Shown: positions 1 through 10,000 of the stretch, piece after piece
How the letters are laid out: each line of letters begins with the position of its first letter
Position numbering within the stretch: position 1 is the first letter of the stretch
Assembly: GCA_010279815.1 (NCBI GenBank)
Contig: QEOQ01000431.1
Span: 72,988 to 136,987, forward strand
Source of the DNA: Brachionus plicatilis
Lineage: Eukaryota; Rotifera; Eurotatoria; Ploima; Brachionidae
Length of the DNA stretch: 64,000 nt
Direction: 5' to 3'
The notes under the pieces: model-generated
Databases searched by the model: none
What the model was told of the DNA's origin: nothing
Seen by the model: only the letters and a program-made list of their open reading frames with translations
Position numbers and translations under genes: made by a program

Positions 1-509
1 CTTCTTTTTGTTGATAATTTTGCTCCATTTTTTTTCAAATAGATAGGAAATCTTGAGAACATGATTAAATAGTACTTAAAAGAATTTGAAAAATGGCTAT
101 TCAAATTGAAAACGAAAATTTCTAGTGATAAGTCATGTAACATGGTATTTGAGAAAAGAACCAAAGTTATAATCAATCCTAAGTTAAAAATTTAAAGTAA
201 CAATTTAAATAATGAGGAAAAAGTCAAATTCTTAGCCATCAAATTAGACTCAAAAGCTGGATATAGGGGTGGGAAACCGGTTCGTGGTTACAACCGGTTT
301 GTCGAACAAATGTAAGATTGATTAAGACATACAAAAATAGAGGCATTTTATCAAATTTTAAATATAAATATAAAAATTTACTTAATTTTAAATTTATTTA
401 AAATAAATTAAACATTTATTTTTATTTATTTTATTATGGCGAAGCAAAGATAAATTTTGTATTTCAAAATTTCAAAATATTAATTAAGAATTTTATTGAC
501 TTCAGATAA
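1..509. other. AT-rich noncoding DNA
   Basis: No coherent reading frame or recognisable RNA. The only distinctive piece is a short GC-richer stretch around 270-302 with two CCGGTT/AACCGG motifs. Nothing else is supportable. Confidence 0.5.
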
Positions 510-1725
510 AAAAGCATCAAATACATTCTGCACTATAAATAATCACATGTTGCACTTTAATATTTTAATTGCACTACATTAATCAAGGCTGCACTTTAAA
601 TAACATTCTTACACTATAATAATCTTTAATGAGCACTAAATTAATGTTTAAAAAGCACTAAAATAATTTTGGACCTGAACTATTTTAATTCATTTTTGGA
701 TAAATAAATACAACAAGCACTAATTTTTTCGAAAATTTTATTTCTTTTAAACATAAGAAAATACAAATTACAATTAAAAATATGTGATTTAATTTTGGAG
801 AGAAAAAAAATATAGTAATACATATATAAGAATAAAATAAAAAAATAAATAAACTTGTATTTATTAAGTAGCCGATTCGTTATCAAATTAACGAATTAAA
901 TAAGCGTTTAAGCTTTTTTGAATCCAGTAGGATCTACCACTAGTACTGCTGCTGCCAAAGTGGGTCTTCCTAAACTAGCGATAGGAATCTGGCAATCTCC
1001 AATCTTTAATTTTGAGTACACTCCAGTCACGTGATTGCAAATGTAATTCTTCGCGACAATTTCCATTGCGTTTTTTTGATTTTAATTTCATAAAAGCTGT
1101 TCGTTTGCTTAAATAAAACGTCAAAGGACTTCCAAATGCATTTGTCTCTAGCATCTTTAAACGCTTCAACATCTTTTAAAAAATCAATATGATTTTTATT
1201 TTATTCATTATTTTTAGAGTATGGGCGATTTATAGAAAATAAGAATTAAAGATATTGGAGAAACAGGAAGTAACATAGTATTTAAGGAGAAGCCGCGTAA
1301 AAAATTACCATGCCATGATGATCTACCGTTGAGTAACTAGCTGTTAATTGTTTTAATTTCTAAATAAGTAGCCGCAAGGAATTTATAAAAGGGACGGAAA
1401 ATAAAATAAAATAAGCTTTTTTGAAAATAAAAATAAAAATAAAGTCTAAATTAATATTTAAAATTATTTTAGTCCAAATTTGAAATTATTTTAATGCAAC
1501 TCATAAATTATTTTAGTAAAAATCAATAATTATTTAAGTGCGAGGTGATTTATATAGTAAAGTTTTGAAATATAAAAGTTCTGATTTGAATTATTTTGGT
1601 AAAAAACCGAATAATTCAGTGCACATTAAATAATGTAATGCTTTTTGGAAATAAAATAGTGTAGTTTGGTATAAAAAAAAGTGCAACTTCTGATTAATTT
1701 ATAGTGCAACATTAAATACAAGCCT
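510..1725. repeat. Putative non-autonomous element with GCAC/GTGC subterminal arrays
   Basis: Between about 530 and 720 the plus strand repeats the words GCACTA/GCACTTTAA at irregular 20-40 bp spacing. Between about 1495 and 1720 the complementary sense (AAGTGC, AGTGCAAC) recurs. Oppositely oriented arrays of a short word flanking a featureless centre match the layout of the better-defined element at 15052-17762. I could not find exact termini or a target-site duplication, so the borders are approximate and the assignment to a mobile element is inference. Confidence 0.35.
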
Positions 1726-1833
1726 TAAAAAAATATAACTTCCATGGTATTTATTTTTTTCTTTTAACAATATACAATAATTCTAATAGCCTAATTTTAG
1801 AATGAAGTTGGTTTATTTGAATTTTGCATTTGG

Positions 1834-1873
1834 ACGTAATTTTTCGTAAAATACTGTTATCAAATCACCACTG
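1834..1873 (+). repeat. Terminal fragment of a TA-type MITE (CACTGTA end)
   Basis: This 40-bp stretch, ending in AAATCACCACTGTA, is nearly identical to the right end of the inverted-repeat element at 29980-30349. It is related to the start of the element at 13047. The CACTG terminus followed by TA is typical of Tc1/mariner-derived MITEs. The rest of this copy is missing; an assembly gap starts 76 bp downstream. Confidence 0.55.
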
Positions 1874-1949
1874 TAAAAATTTTATTACCTCAATATTTTT
1901 TCTTTCTTTCCGTAATTGTTCAATATTTAAACATGCATTTAATGATACA

Positions 1950-2457
1950 NNNNNNNNNNNNNNNNNNNNNNNNNNNNNNNNNNNNNNNNNNNNNNNNNNN
2001 NNNNNNNNNNNNNNNNNNNNNNNNNNNNNNNNNNNNNNNNNNNNNNNNNNNNNNNNNNNNNNNNNNNNNNNNNNNNNNNNNNNNNNNNNNNNNNNNNNNN
2101 NNNNNNNNNNNNNNNNNNNNNNNNNNNNNNNNNNNNNNNNNNNNNNNNNNNNNNNNNNNNNNNNNNNNNNNNNNNNNNNNNNNNNNNNNNNNNNNNNNNN
2201 NNNNNNNNNNNNNNNNNNNNNNNNNNNNNNNNNNNNNNNNNNNNNNNNNNNNNNNNNNNNNNNNNNNNNNNNNNNNNNNNNNNNNNNNNNNNNNNNNNNN
2301 NNNNNNNNNNNNNNNNNNNNNNNNNNNNNNNNNNNNNNNNNNNNNNNNNNNNNNNNNNNNNNNNNNNNNNNNNNNNNNNNNNNNNNNNNNNNNNNNNNNN
2401 NNNNNNNNNNNNNNNNNNNNNNNNNNNNNNNNNNNNNNNNNNNNNNNNNNNNNNNNN
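1950..2457. other. Assembly gap (run of N)
   Basis: 508 undetermined bases. Open frames spanning this stretch are artefacts of translating N. Confidence 0.99.
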
Positions 2458-2511
2458 TTTATTATCGTGTTATTTTATTTTATTAAGAATCAGGCCAAGT
2501 AAACTTAGACA

Positions 2512-2580
2512 ATGGTTGTAAAAAGACGTGGTAGACCTAAAGGTTCAAAAATTAAAAGACAAAAACTTCAACTTTTTTAA
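2512..2580 (+). pseudogene. AT-hook-like peptide, probable transposase C-terminal scrap
   Basis: A 22-codon frame just right of the gap encodes a very basic peptide containing KRRGRPKGSK, an AT-hook-like RGRP core. Such tails are common at the ends of transposases, and a similar RGRRK tail follows the SWIM motif in the MULE relic at 52.6 kb. The frame upstream is closed by stops, so any remaining coding part would lie in the gap. It could be chance. Function is not assigned. Confidence 0.2.
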
Positions 2581-2921
2581 TTCTCATAGTTATTTCGACT
2601 CGATATTTAATTTTTATTAATTTTTAAAATATTTACCATATTTTTCTAGTCAATTTTATATTTTTATTTAATAGTAATGCCTCGTAAAAAATCAAATTTT
2701 AGTATTTTTTTTAATCGAATAATAAAAAAATTCATTTCTAATTTTTTTTTCAGTTTAATTTGTGATGCTGCATCAAATGCATGATTCAAAAAAATAATTT
2801 TTATATTTTTGACAGAAACTCTATTGTTAATGCTGCATTAAATTATTAATCTTTACTTTCAACGTGGGCCAAGACTCGAAACACAACTTTGACGCATGCG
2901 GTGTAATTTAAAAATGTTTTA

Positions 2922-3522
2922 ACATGGGTGAGATTTTAACTTTTTCAATTATTATCCATAAAACTCCTTCAATTATTTCAATTATTCAACTATTACAGTC
3001 ATTCAACTTTCTTCAACTTTCTACAACTTTTTCAGTTTTTATCAATATTGAAATTTTTTAATCCTTATCCAATTTTGGCGTTTTTTAGCATTGAAAATAC
3101 TAAAAAACGAGAAAAGTTTACTGAGTGTTTATACCTTTTAAAAAAATTAATCACTAAACAATTAATTATTATAAATTAATTAAGCATTAATTTAGAAAAA
3201 TTCCTATCTCTTTTTGCTGAACCGAAATCCCTAAACCAGGGCTACGCCCCGGACTCCTTTGATTTTATCTTGAATTTTGTTAAAATAAATCTAATTTTTA
3301 AATTAGATTTATTTAACTTGCAAATTATATTGTTTTAAAATTCATTCTTTTAAAGTAAAAATTCATAGTGAAAAGAATTGAAAAAGTTGAAAAAAGTTGA
3401 AGAAAGTTGTACATTTGGAATAGTTATGAATAGTTGAAATAATTGAGAGAATTGTTAAATACAAATTGACCCAAAGTTGAAAAAACATTTTTCAAATTTG
3501 AACAATTTTTCAAATTGCCCAT
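2922..3522. repeat. Imperfect inverted repeat
   Basis: The left arm (about 2922-3040) is rich in TTCAACTTT and TTCAATTATT words. The right arm (about 3360-3522) carries them in reverse complement (AAAGTTGAA, AATAATTGAA). The outer ends read CATGGGTG and TTGCCCATG. This looks like a degraded foldback or MITE. I found no target-site duplication. The centre contains a small GC-rich palindrome near 3239 (GGGCTACGCCCCGG). The remainder of 2581-4012 is AT-rich and featureless. Confidence 0.4.
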
Positions 3523-4012
3523 GAATGATCGTGTGTGCTATCAGGTGATTCTGTCTTAAAACAATTTTATTAAAACGATTTAATTTTTAAACTATTTTAA
3601 AAATAGAATTTTTTTACTTATTCAGAAGAATTACATCATTTCCTTCAATATTAATATAACATCTTAACTATTTAAAGTCTATTATTTCAATCATAACTTT
3701 TTTGTAATCAAAATTTTAATCATGTGTATCACGTTAAGCTAGGTCTTAGATTCTTGTACAGAGCTAATTTGATAATATTTTTTCCGGAAAGAAAATGAGG
3801 CAATCATGATTAAAAATTCGAGAAATTTACTTGATATTTTAATCATGATCTAATCAGTTGTTTAATCTCTGATTTCTAATGATTAGAATATTTTTTACAA
3901 TTAAATTTTCCTCAAATTTTTTTGATGCTTCAAATATTGAAATATTTTTATTCAAAAATGTAAAAAGTATCTTGAAAAATTTTATTTACAACACTATTTA
4001 AATTAATTTTTG

Positions 4013-4777
4013 TTAGAAAAGTGATGGCTTTTTATGTTTGATGGAATCAGAAAGACGATTTGAATTTTTGAACAGCCTAAATGCTTCTCTTAGATGCTTA
4101 GGCTGTAGAGGACCTGAATCTCCCCACTTTTCTTTTACATCCAGAGCCTTTTCAACAATTTCGCCAACAAATACTTTAGATATACCAGACATTGCAATCA
4201 CCACACTCTGACTCACAGACTTGCCACAAACAGTTTGTATTATTTTTTTAATGCTGGATTTTTGAAAAGCTGAACGCCTAAATGTTTCGTATCTATTCAA
4301 CTGTTCTTCGGAAAAGTTTGCCATCAGAACTTGCATTTTTTTGTTTTCTTCTTCAATTTGTTCAATTTTTTTCTTTTTTGCCAGTTCCAGAGCACTTGTG
4401 TCCATGCTCAGTCGCTTTTTTTTGTCTGACACTTCGGCCGGTTTGGAAGGCCCAGGCAAAACTTCCTGAGTTTGTTTATCCTCTGTTTTTTCTGCGTCAG
4501 TTTTGGGCTCTTTTTCAGCCTTGAGTTTTTCGAATAAATCGAAATTTTCTTCTTCTTCTGCATCACTTTCCGATGAGCTAATATCAAATGATTCATCCTT
4601 GTTTTCCTCGTATTTTCCCTCTTCTTCCTCATCTGCTTCTTCTTCACCTTCAGCATTTTTTTTTTTTGGTTCCGTGTTCACATTCTCCTCTTGTTTTGCT
4701 TCTTTTTTTTGTTTTAAATCGACCGGATCCATCATGCCGTAGACTTCGTCATCTTCAAAACTCTCTTCCATCTTCAA
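4013..4777 (-). CDS. TAF11: Transcription initiation factor TFIID subunit 11 (TAF11)
   Basis: Encodes a 254-residue nuclear protein of the TFIID general transcription complex. In the family, TAF11 pairs with TAF13 through a histone fold and contacts TBP/TFIIA at core promoters. The C-terminal ~100 residues carry the conserved TAFII28 histone-fold region: [15 protein letters not shown], then [20 protein letters not shown], then [20 protein letters not shown]. The first ~110 residues are strongly acidic and low-complexity (runs of E and D with K-rich islands), as in other metazoan TAF11 proteins. The gene is a single exon, unlike its intron-bearing neighbours. The start is the first ATG of a frame opening with [14 protein letters not shown]. 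Identity rests on the C-terminal domain and is secure; the N-terminus is not conserved enough to confirm the start. Confidence 0.95.
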   Translation of the reverse strand: MKMEESFEDDEVYGMMDPVDLKQKKEAKQEENVNTEPKKKNAEGEEEADEEEEGKYEENKDESFDISSSESDAEEEENFDLFEKLKAEKEPKTDAEKTEDKQTQEVLPGPSKPAEVSDKKKRLSMDTSALELAKKKKIEQIEEENKKMQVLMANFSEEQLNRYETFRRSAFQKSSIKKIIQTVCGKSVSQSVVIAMSGISKVFVGEIVEKALDVKEKWGDSGPLQPKHLREAFRLFKNSNRLSDSIKHKKPSLF

Positions 4778-5802
4778 AATATTTGACTAAATAAACTAGT
4801 TAATAAATTAATTATTTAGTATTGATTCAAATTTAAAAATTATTTTTAAAATAATTGTAAGATTAAACTTAACATTTATAATTGTTGGAAAGTCAAATTT
4901 TAGTGAGTTTAAAAGATATTTTTTTAAATTTAAAATAAATCTTGAAGAAATTAATTAAAGAATAAAATTATGTTTTGTATTTGGTTATATGCAGAGCTTT
5001 GAAATTATTAAAAAAAGTTGAAATATATAAAAATGGAAATTGAAATGTCAGATGTATCTGCTAATGTTTTGATTTCATTTAACACTTAAAGATCGGAAGA
5101 TTTTTGGGACCCTTTGATTAATTCATTTTTTTTGTTCAATAAATTTATCCATTTTTGGAAATTTTTTTATTCAATGGCTAAAAATTTTTTTTGTAATTAA
5201 AATTACTTTTTTATCTCTATAATAAATTTACTTTATAAAAATGCTTTATGCATATAAAATAAATTTTTATAATCAAACAACTTTTTTGTTTATAAAAAAA
5301 CTCTTTTTAATAAAAACTTTTTTAATATAAGAATTATTTCTATTTTTCAAAATCAAAAAACTTATTTAGCTTTTATAATTTGTTTATTTTAAAAAATTTT
5401 TTTATTCGAATATTTTTTTTTAATTTAAAATAAATTAAATGTTAACTTTAAATGAATAAATTTAAATTTTTTAATAAATTTTTTTATTATTTTATTATCT
5501 GCATGTTCATTAGTGTTCTGGAGTTAAAAATTAATTTTGAGTTATTTAGATTTCTGTTTAAAATAATTGTATGGAGCTTATCCTCATACAGGATAATAAA
5601 TTTTAAATAAAATTTTAGTTTTTTTTTGGGGCGTTATATTGGTATAAGTAAATACAGGTTTAGTTAAATTATTGATAAAAAAATATAGGCCTAAAATAAA
5701 CTATTGAGTATTAAATCAATTTTATTCCTAATCAATTTGTTATATATAAAATCAATTTATTCTAATAAAGGTTTAAAAATACAATCAACATCAAATTTGA
5801 TA
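4778..5802. other. AT-rich intergenic DNA upstream of TAF11
   Basis: About 1 kb of A/T-rich sequence with poly-T and poly-A tracts. It presumably holds the TAF11 promoter, but I see no TATA box or other element that I would defend. No coding frame. Confidence 0.5.
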
Positions 5803-6211
5803 CAGGACCGATTTGACAAGTGGATTTCTGGTAATTTTACGTAGATTAAAGTAATTTAAAAAAAAACTCGATTTTTTGAATTTTTTATTACTTTCTAGTA
5901 ATTATAAAAAAGTGGCGAAAGCTTTTAAAATGATAAAAATAGAAGAAAATAAACTTCTGAAAAAATTTTCAAAAAATCTAAAAATTTTACTTATTTTTAC
6001 TAAAAAATTACCATTTTCGAATAAAATTTTACGTAAAATTACGTAAAAAAAATTAATTTTTTTTTCCGAATACATGCTGCTAATACAGTTATGTTATTAA
6101 AAATTCTAAAAATTGAGCTTTTTTTTGCTCTTTCTTTATCACCAATTTTACGTAAAATTACGTAAAATTTTCCGTAAAATTATCAGGAATCCACTTGTCT
6201 AATCGGCACTG
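5803..6211. mobile_element. TA-flanked MITE, Tc1/mariner type
   Basis: A 409-bp element. The left end CAGGACCGATTTGACAAG and the reverse complement of the right end CAGTGCCGATTAGACAAG match over roughly 40 bp, continuing as TGGATTYCTG and AATTTTACG. Both ends are flanked by TA (5801-5802 and 6212-6213), the target duplication of Tc1/mariner elements. Inside are repeated TTTTACGTAAAATTACG words and no coding frame, so it is non-autonomous. Similar ACGTAAAATT words recur near 29.98-30.35 kb and 56.7 kb. Confidence 0.8.
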
Positions 6212-6249
6212 TATATTCGCAATAAATTTTTACAAAAAAATCAAAATAT

Positions 6250-6771
6250 TGGCAAATTGAATTTTCATATCAAATTTTAAGATCATTTAAAATTTTAAAA
6301 CTTATTTAATCTAATAATTTTAATAATTTTTAAAAAATAAATACTAAACATTACTAGACATGTTATGTTTAATAATGGTTCATTATCAAATTAACATCTA
6401 AATCATTGATCTCTAATTTATTTAACAAAAACAATCAATAATTTAAATAATTCAGGTTAAGTTAATTCACAAATTCAAATTTATAACTTTTATATCCATT
6501 CATTCAAATTGAAAAAATTCTATTATTTTACTTTAATAAATTTTAAATTTTAAAACAGTTAATTTTTTTGTCTTTAAAAATAAATTTTCATTAAAATCAA
6601 TTAAAATATTTAAACCTATTAAAGTTCAATAAAAAGGGAAATTTTAAATATGAAAATAAACTTGACATAACATGTCAAGTAATTGCTTTTGAAAAAATTT
6701 ATTTTTTTTCTTTTATTTAAAAAAAATATTACAATTTATATTTTGATCTTGATCTCATACTTCAATTTCCA
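6250..6771 (+). repeat. MITE family TGGCAAATTGAA, copy 1
   Basis: A 522-bp AT-rich repeat. It starts with TGGCAAATTGAA and ends with TTCAATTTCCA. The reverse complement of this block reappears at 8220-8672, including a palindromic core (ACTTGACATAACATGTCAAGT here). The two copies flank the first four exons of NPRL3 in inverted orientation. It encodes nothing. Flanking AAATAT on both sides might be a target duplication, but in AT-rich DNA that is weak. Confidence 0.75.
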
Positions 6772-7049
6772 AAATATTATTGTTTTTATCATAATAGTGT
6801 GTATTTGAATTGATTTTGTTCTTAATTTTACTAAACTTGTGGATAAGTTTAATGGGGGCCTTTTGACTTCCCTTTAAAAAAATTAAATTAAAAAAAAATT
6901 AGATTATAAATTTTTCTACTCCACTCAGCCCGGTTTTGAAAATTAAAAATTTTTTAACTAAGAAAATTTTAGCAAAGTTTTGAATCTAATCTTATTTAAA
7001 ATATTTAAAATATTTATTTTCTCGAACAGAGATAAAAAAATTTGAATAA

Positions 7050-10000
7050 ATGGATTTGAAAAGTCAAAATGACTCTTTTGAACTCCTAGCCATACTTTTG
7101 GTGTCCCAAGGAAGCAGTGGCTCCCACTTGCTCTTCAAATACCCGTTCACGGATCAAGGCCAAATTAAAAATTTCAAACAAAGTACATTCTTTGGAAAAT
7201 AATTTAAATTTTTTCAAAAATCAAATTCTCTAAAATAAGCCAGCAAAAAAAGTGCTTACTCAATTATTTCGACCGAAAACCGTAACTTGTCGCTTTTGGA
7301 CCGCGAACAAAAGTCAATTGTCAACGGACTTCTATGCGGGTAAATTTAAGCTTAGGACTAAATTTTAAATCATTGTGCCAAAGATTAAATAATGATGTTC
7401 TGGCAAACCTTTGCCAATCAATCAATGAACAACTAGAGCTCAAAATAGACAACGTGTTTTTCTTGGGCTGTAAAAGCATTCTAAAAATAAACCAAGTCAC
7501 ATTTAACATTGTTTTTGCACTTCGATCACCTTTGCCCCGACCTGCCATCCGATGCTACCAAATGCTCTCACTAGCCATATCCAAATCTCTTCTCAAGGAA
7601 GAGACCAACAGCGGATACCTCACCCATCAGTCAAAGATGCTGCAGGACTTTTTGGACGAGCATCAAAATATTGATGAGAACAATCGTCGCTTGGACTCTA
7701 GTTTCAGCGATGTTTTGGACAAGTGTCAGCTTGCTCAGGAGATAAAGATTATTTATGAAAGCATCAAAAAAGACGGCGTTGTCGACATATCTGTGAACAA
7801 TTGTGTTAATTTAAGTTTTTGTCTGCCTCATTTGGCCTACAAGATATTGGATAAGTGTGAACAGAGCAATTTTGTGGAAGTCATTTTCAGTGCCTCAAAA
7901 TACCTTGAGTAAAAATTTTTATTTAAAAAAAAAATTTACACTTTTTTTAGACCCTATTTTGGTATTGTTTTATTAACAAAACGGGAAGAACTAGTCCGCG
8001 CATTGCCCTCAAATAGCAATTTCTATTGTCGGATGTTCATCGAAAAATACAACCCTGTATACAGTTTGGCCAACTATTCGGCTGAATTGGACATTCCAAT
8101 AAAAGAAGTAAATTTATCTTTTTGTTTTTTTTTTTCATCTTTTTTTCTTTGAGTATTCTTGAATAAAAAATTTAAAAGAATATTAGCTTCCAAGATTCGT
8201 CTTCTAAATTGAAAAGATATGGCAAATTGAAAGTTGAAATCAAGATCAAAAGATCAAAATATAAATTGTAATATTTTTTTTAATAATAGAGGAAAAATAA
8301 ATTTTTTCCAAAGCAATTACTTGACATGTCATGTCAAGTTTATTTTCATATTTAAAATTTTAAAATGTCCCTTTTTATTGAACTTTAATAAGTTTAAATA
8401 TTTTAATAGATTTTAATGAATCTTACTTTTAAAGACAAATAAATGTACTGTTTTAAAATTGAAAAATTTATCTAAGTATTGTTTTTGTTAAATAAATTAG
8501 AGATCAATCATTTAGATGTTAATTTGATAATGAACCATTTTTAAACATAACATGTCTAGTAATGTTTAGTATTTATTTCTTAAAAATTATTAAAATTATT
8601 AGATTAAATAAGTTTTAAAATTTTAAATGATCGTATTAATCATAAAATTATATCTGAAACTTCAATTTGCCAAATTAAAAATAAAATAAATGCATTCAAC
8701 ACAAAAATTAATGGCTTAACCAATTTTTTTTAATTCTATTCTTTAAACTTCGAAATTTAATTTATTTACCTAACTTCCACTTATAGATATCATTAAATAT
8801 TAGGTTGTTTAATAAGTTTTTTCGTTTTTTTCTAGACTTTATTTATTTATAAAAACTAAAATAAAATATAATTAGTCACTAAAATAATTTCCTTCGCTAG
8901 AAATACACATCTCCTATCTTTCTGGCAGCATTTTGATCCCTCGCTCGTAGAAGCTGGCTGGTTTTGAGGTGAAATATTGACTGATGTCTTTTTTGATTTC
9001 CTCCAAGTCTGAGTAACTTTTTTCACTAAAAAATTCTGCATGGATCGGAACAAATGGTAATCTGAAGGAGCTAAGTCTGGTGAATAAGCTGGGTGAGATA
9101 AGACTTCCCAGCCTAGATTCTCTATCGTGTTCCGAGTCGTTTTTGCAGCATGTGGCCTAGCATTGTCATGTAAAAGAATCACTTTTCGCTCTCCTTTAGC
9201 TCTGTATGGCCGTTTTGTTTCCAAAGCGGGACTCAAACGTATCAATTGTTGTGAATAAAGGTCTGCGGTTATCGTTTGCTTGGGTTGCAGTAGCTCATAA
9301 TAGATTATACCCTTCTGATCCCACCAAACACAAAGCATGACCTTTTTTCCATGAATTTCGCGTTTCGGAGTAGGTAATGGCTCTTGATCAGGGTCGAGCC
9401 ATTGTTTTTTGTTGACCTGGTTATCGAAGTAGATCCACATATACCAAACAAATCGATTTAGCAGCCTCTGTCGCATTTTTTCCTTCGTTAAACTTGAATA
9501 ACATGCAATGGCGGATATGCATTTTTTTGATGAGTTTTTTTCATTTAAAAATCGGCGAAAAAACTTATTAAACAACCTAATAGAATTTAAACTTAAAAAA
9601 AATTTATTTTATCATAAATAGTGGGAATAGTCGAATATGTGATCGGACAAAAAATGTCATGTGGTCTTAAGTCTAATTTGTGATCGCTGTTAAGATCGCG
9701 ATCACAAATTTTAATTGATAAAAAATTTTGTGATCGTAATTAGATTATTTTTTTTATTTACAAACAAGTCAATTATCTAATAAAAAAATTGAAAATTGTC
9801 TATTATTTTTTTCCTTTTACATTTTTATCTTTATGACACCGACTCTTATGTAATTTTAGACCTCAATCATTTTCAACAAACTTCATCTTCCCAACAGCTT
9901 TACACAAATCACATTGAATTTTATCTTGACCTTTCAGCTTTTCCAAAACATTAGATACGGCAGTTGATGCTATTTTTGACGGTTTTGGATTTTCGTACGA

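Noticed and set aside
680..1172. Small minus-strand frames at 680-886 and 975-1172
   Set aside because: Low-complexity Phe/Tyr/Ile or Lys/Leu-rich composition expected from AT-rich DNA, inside a putative repeat element.
1824..2502. Long open frames across the first N run
   Set aside because: They consist almost wholly of undetermined residues; no real coding evidence on either side.
4282..4794. Plus-strand frames over the TAF11 gene
   Set aside because: Antisense to a confidently identified gene; Ser/Phe-rich composition is the mirror of its acidic Glu/Lys region.
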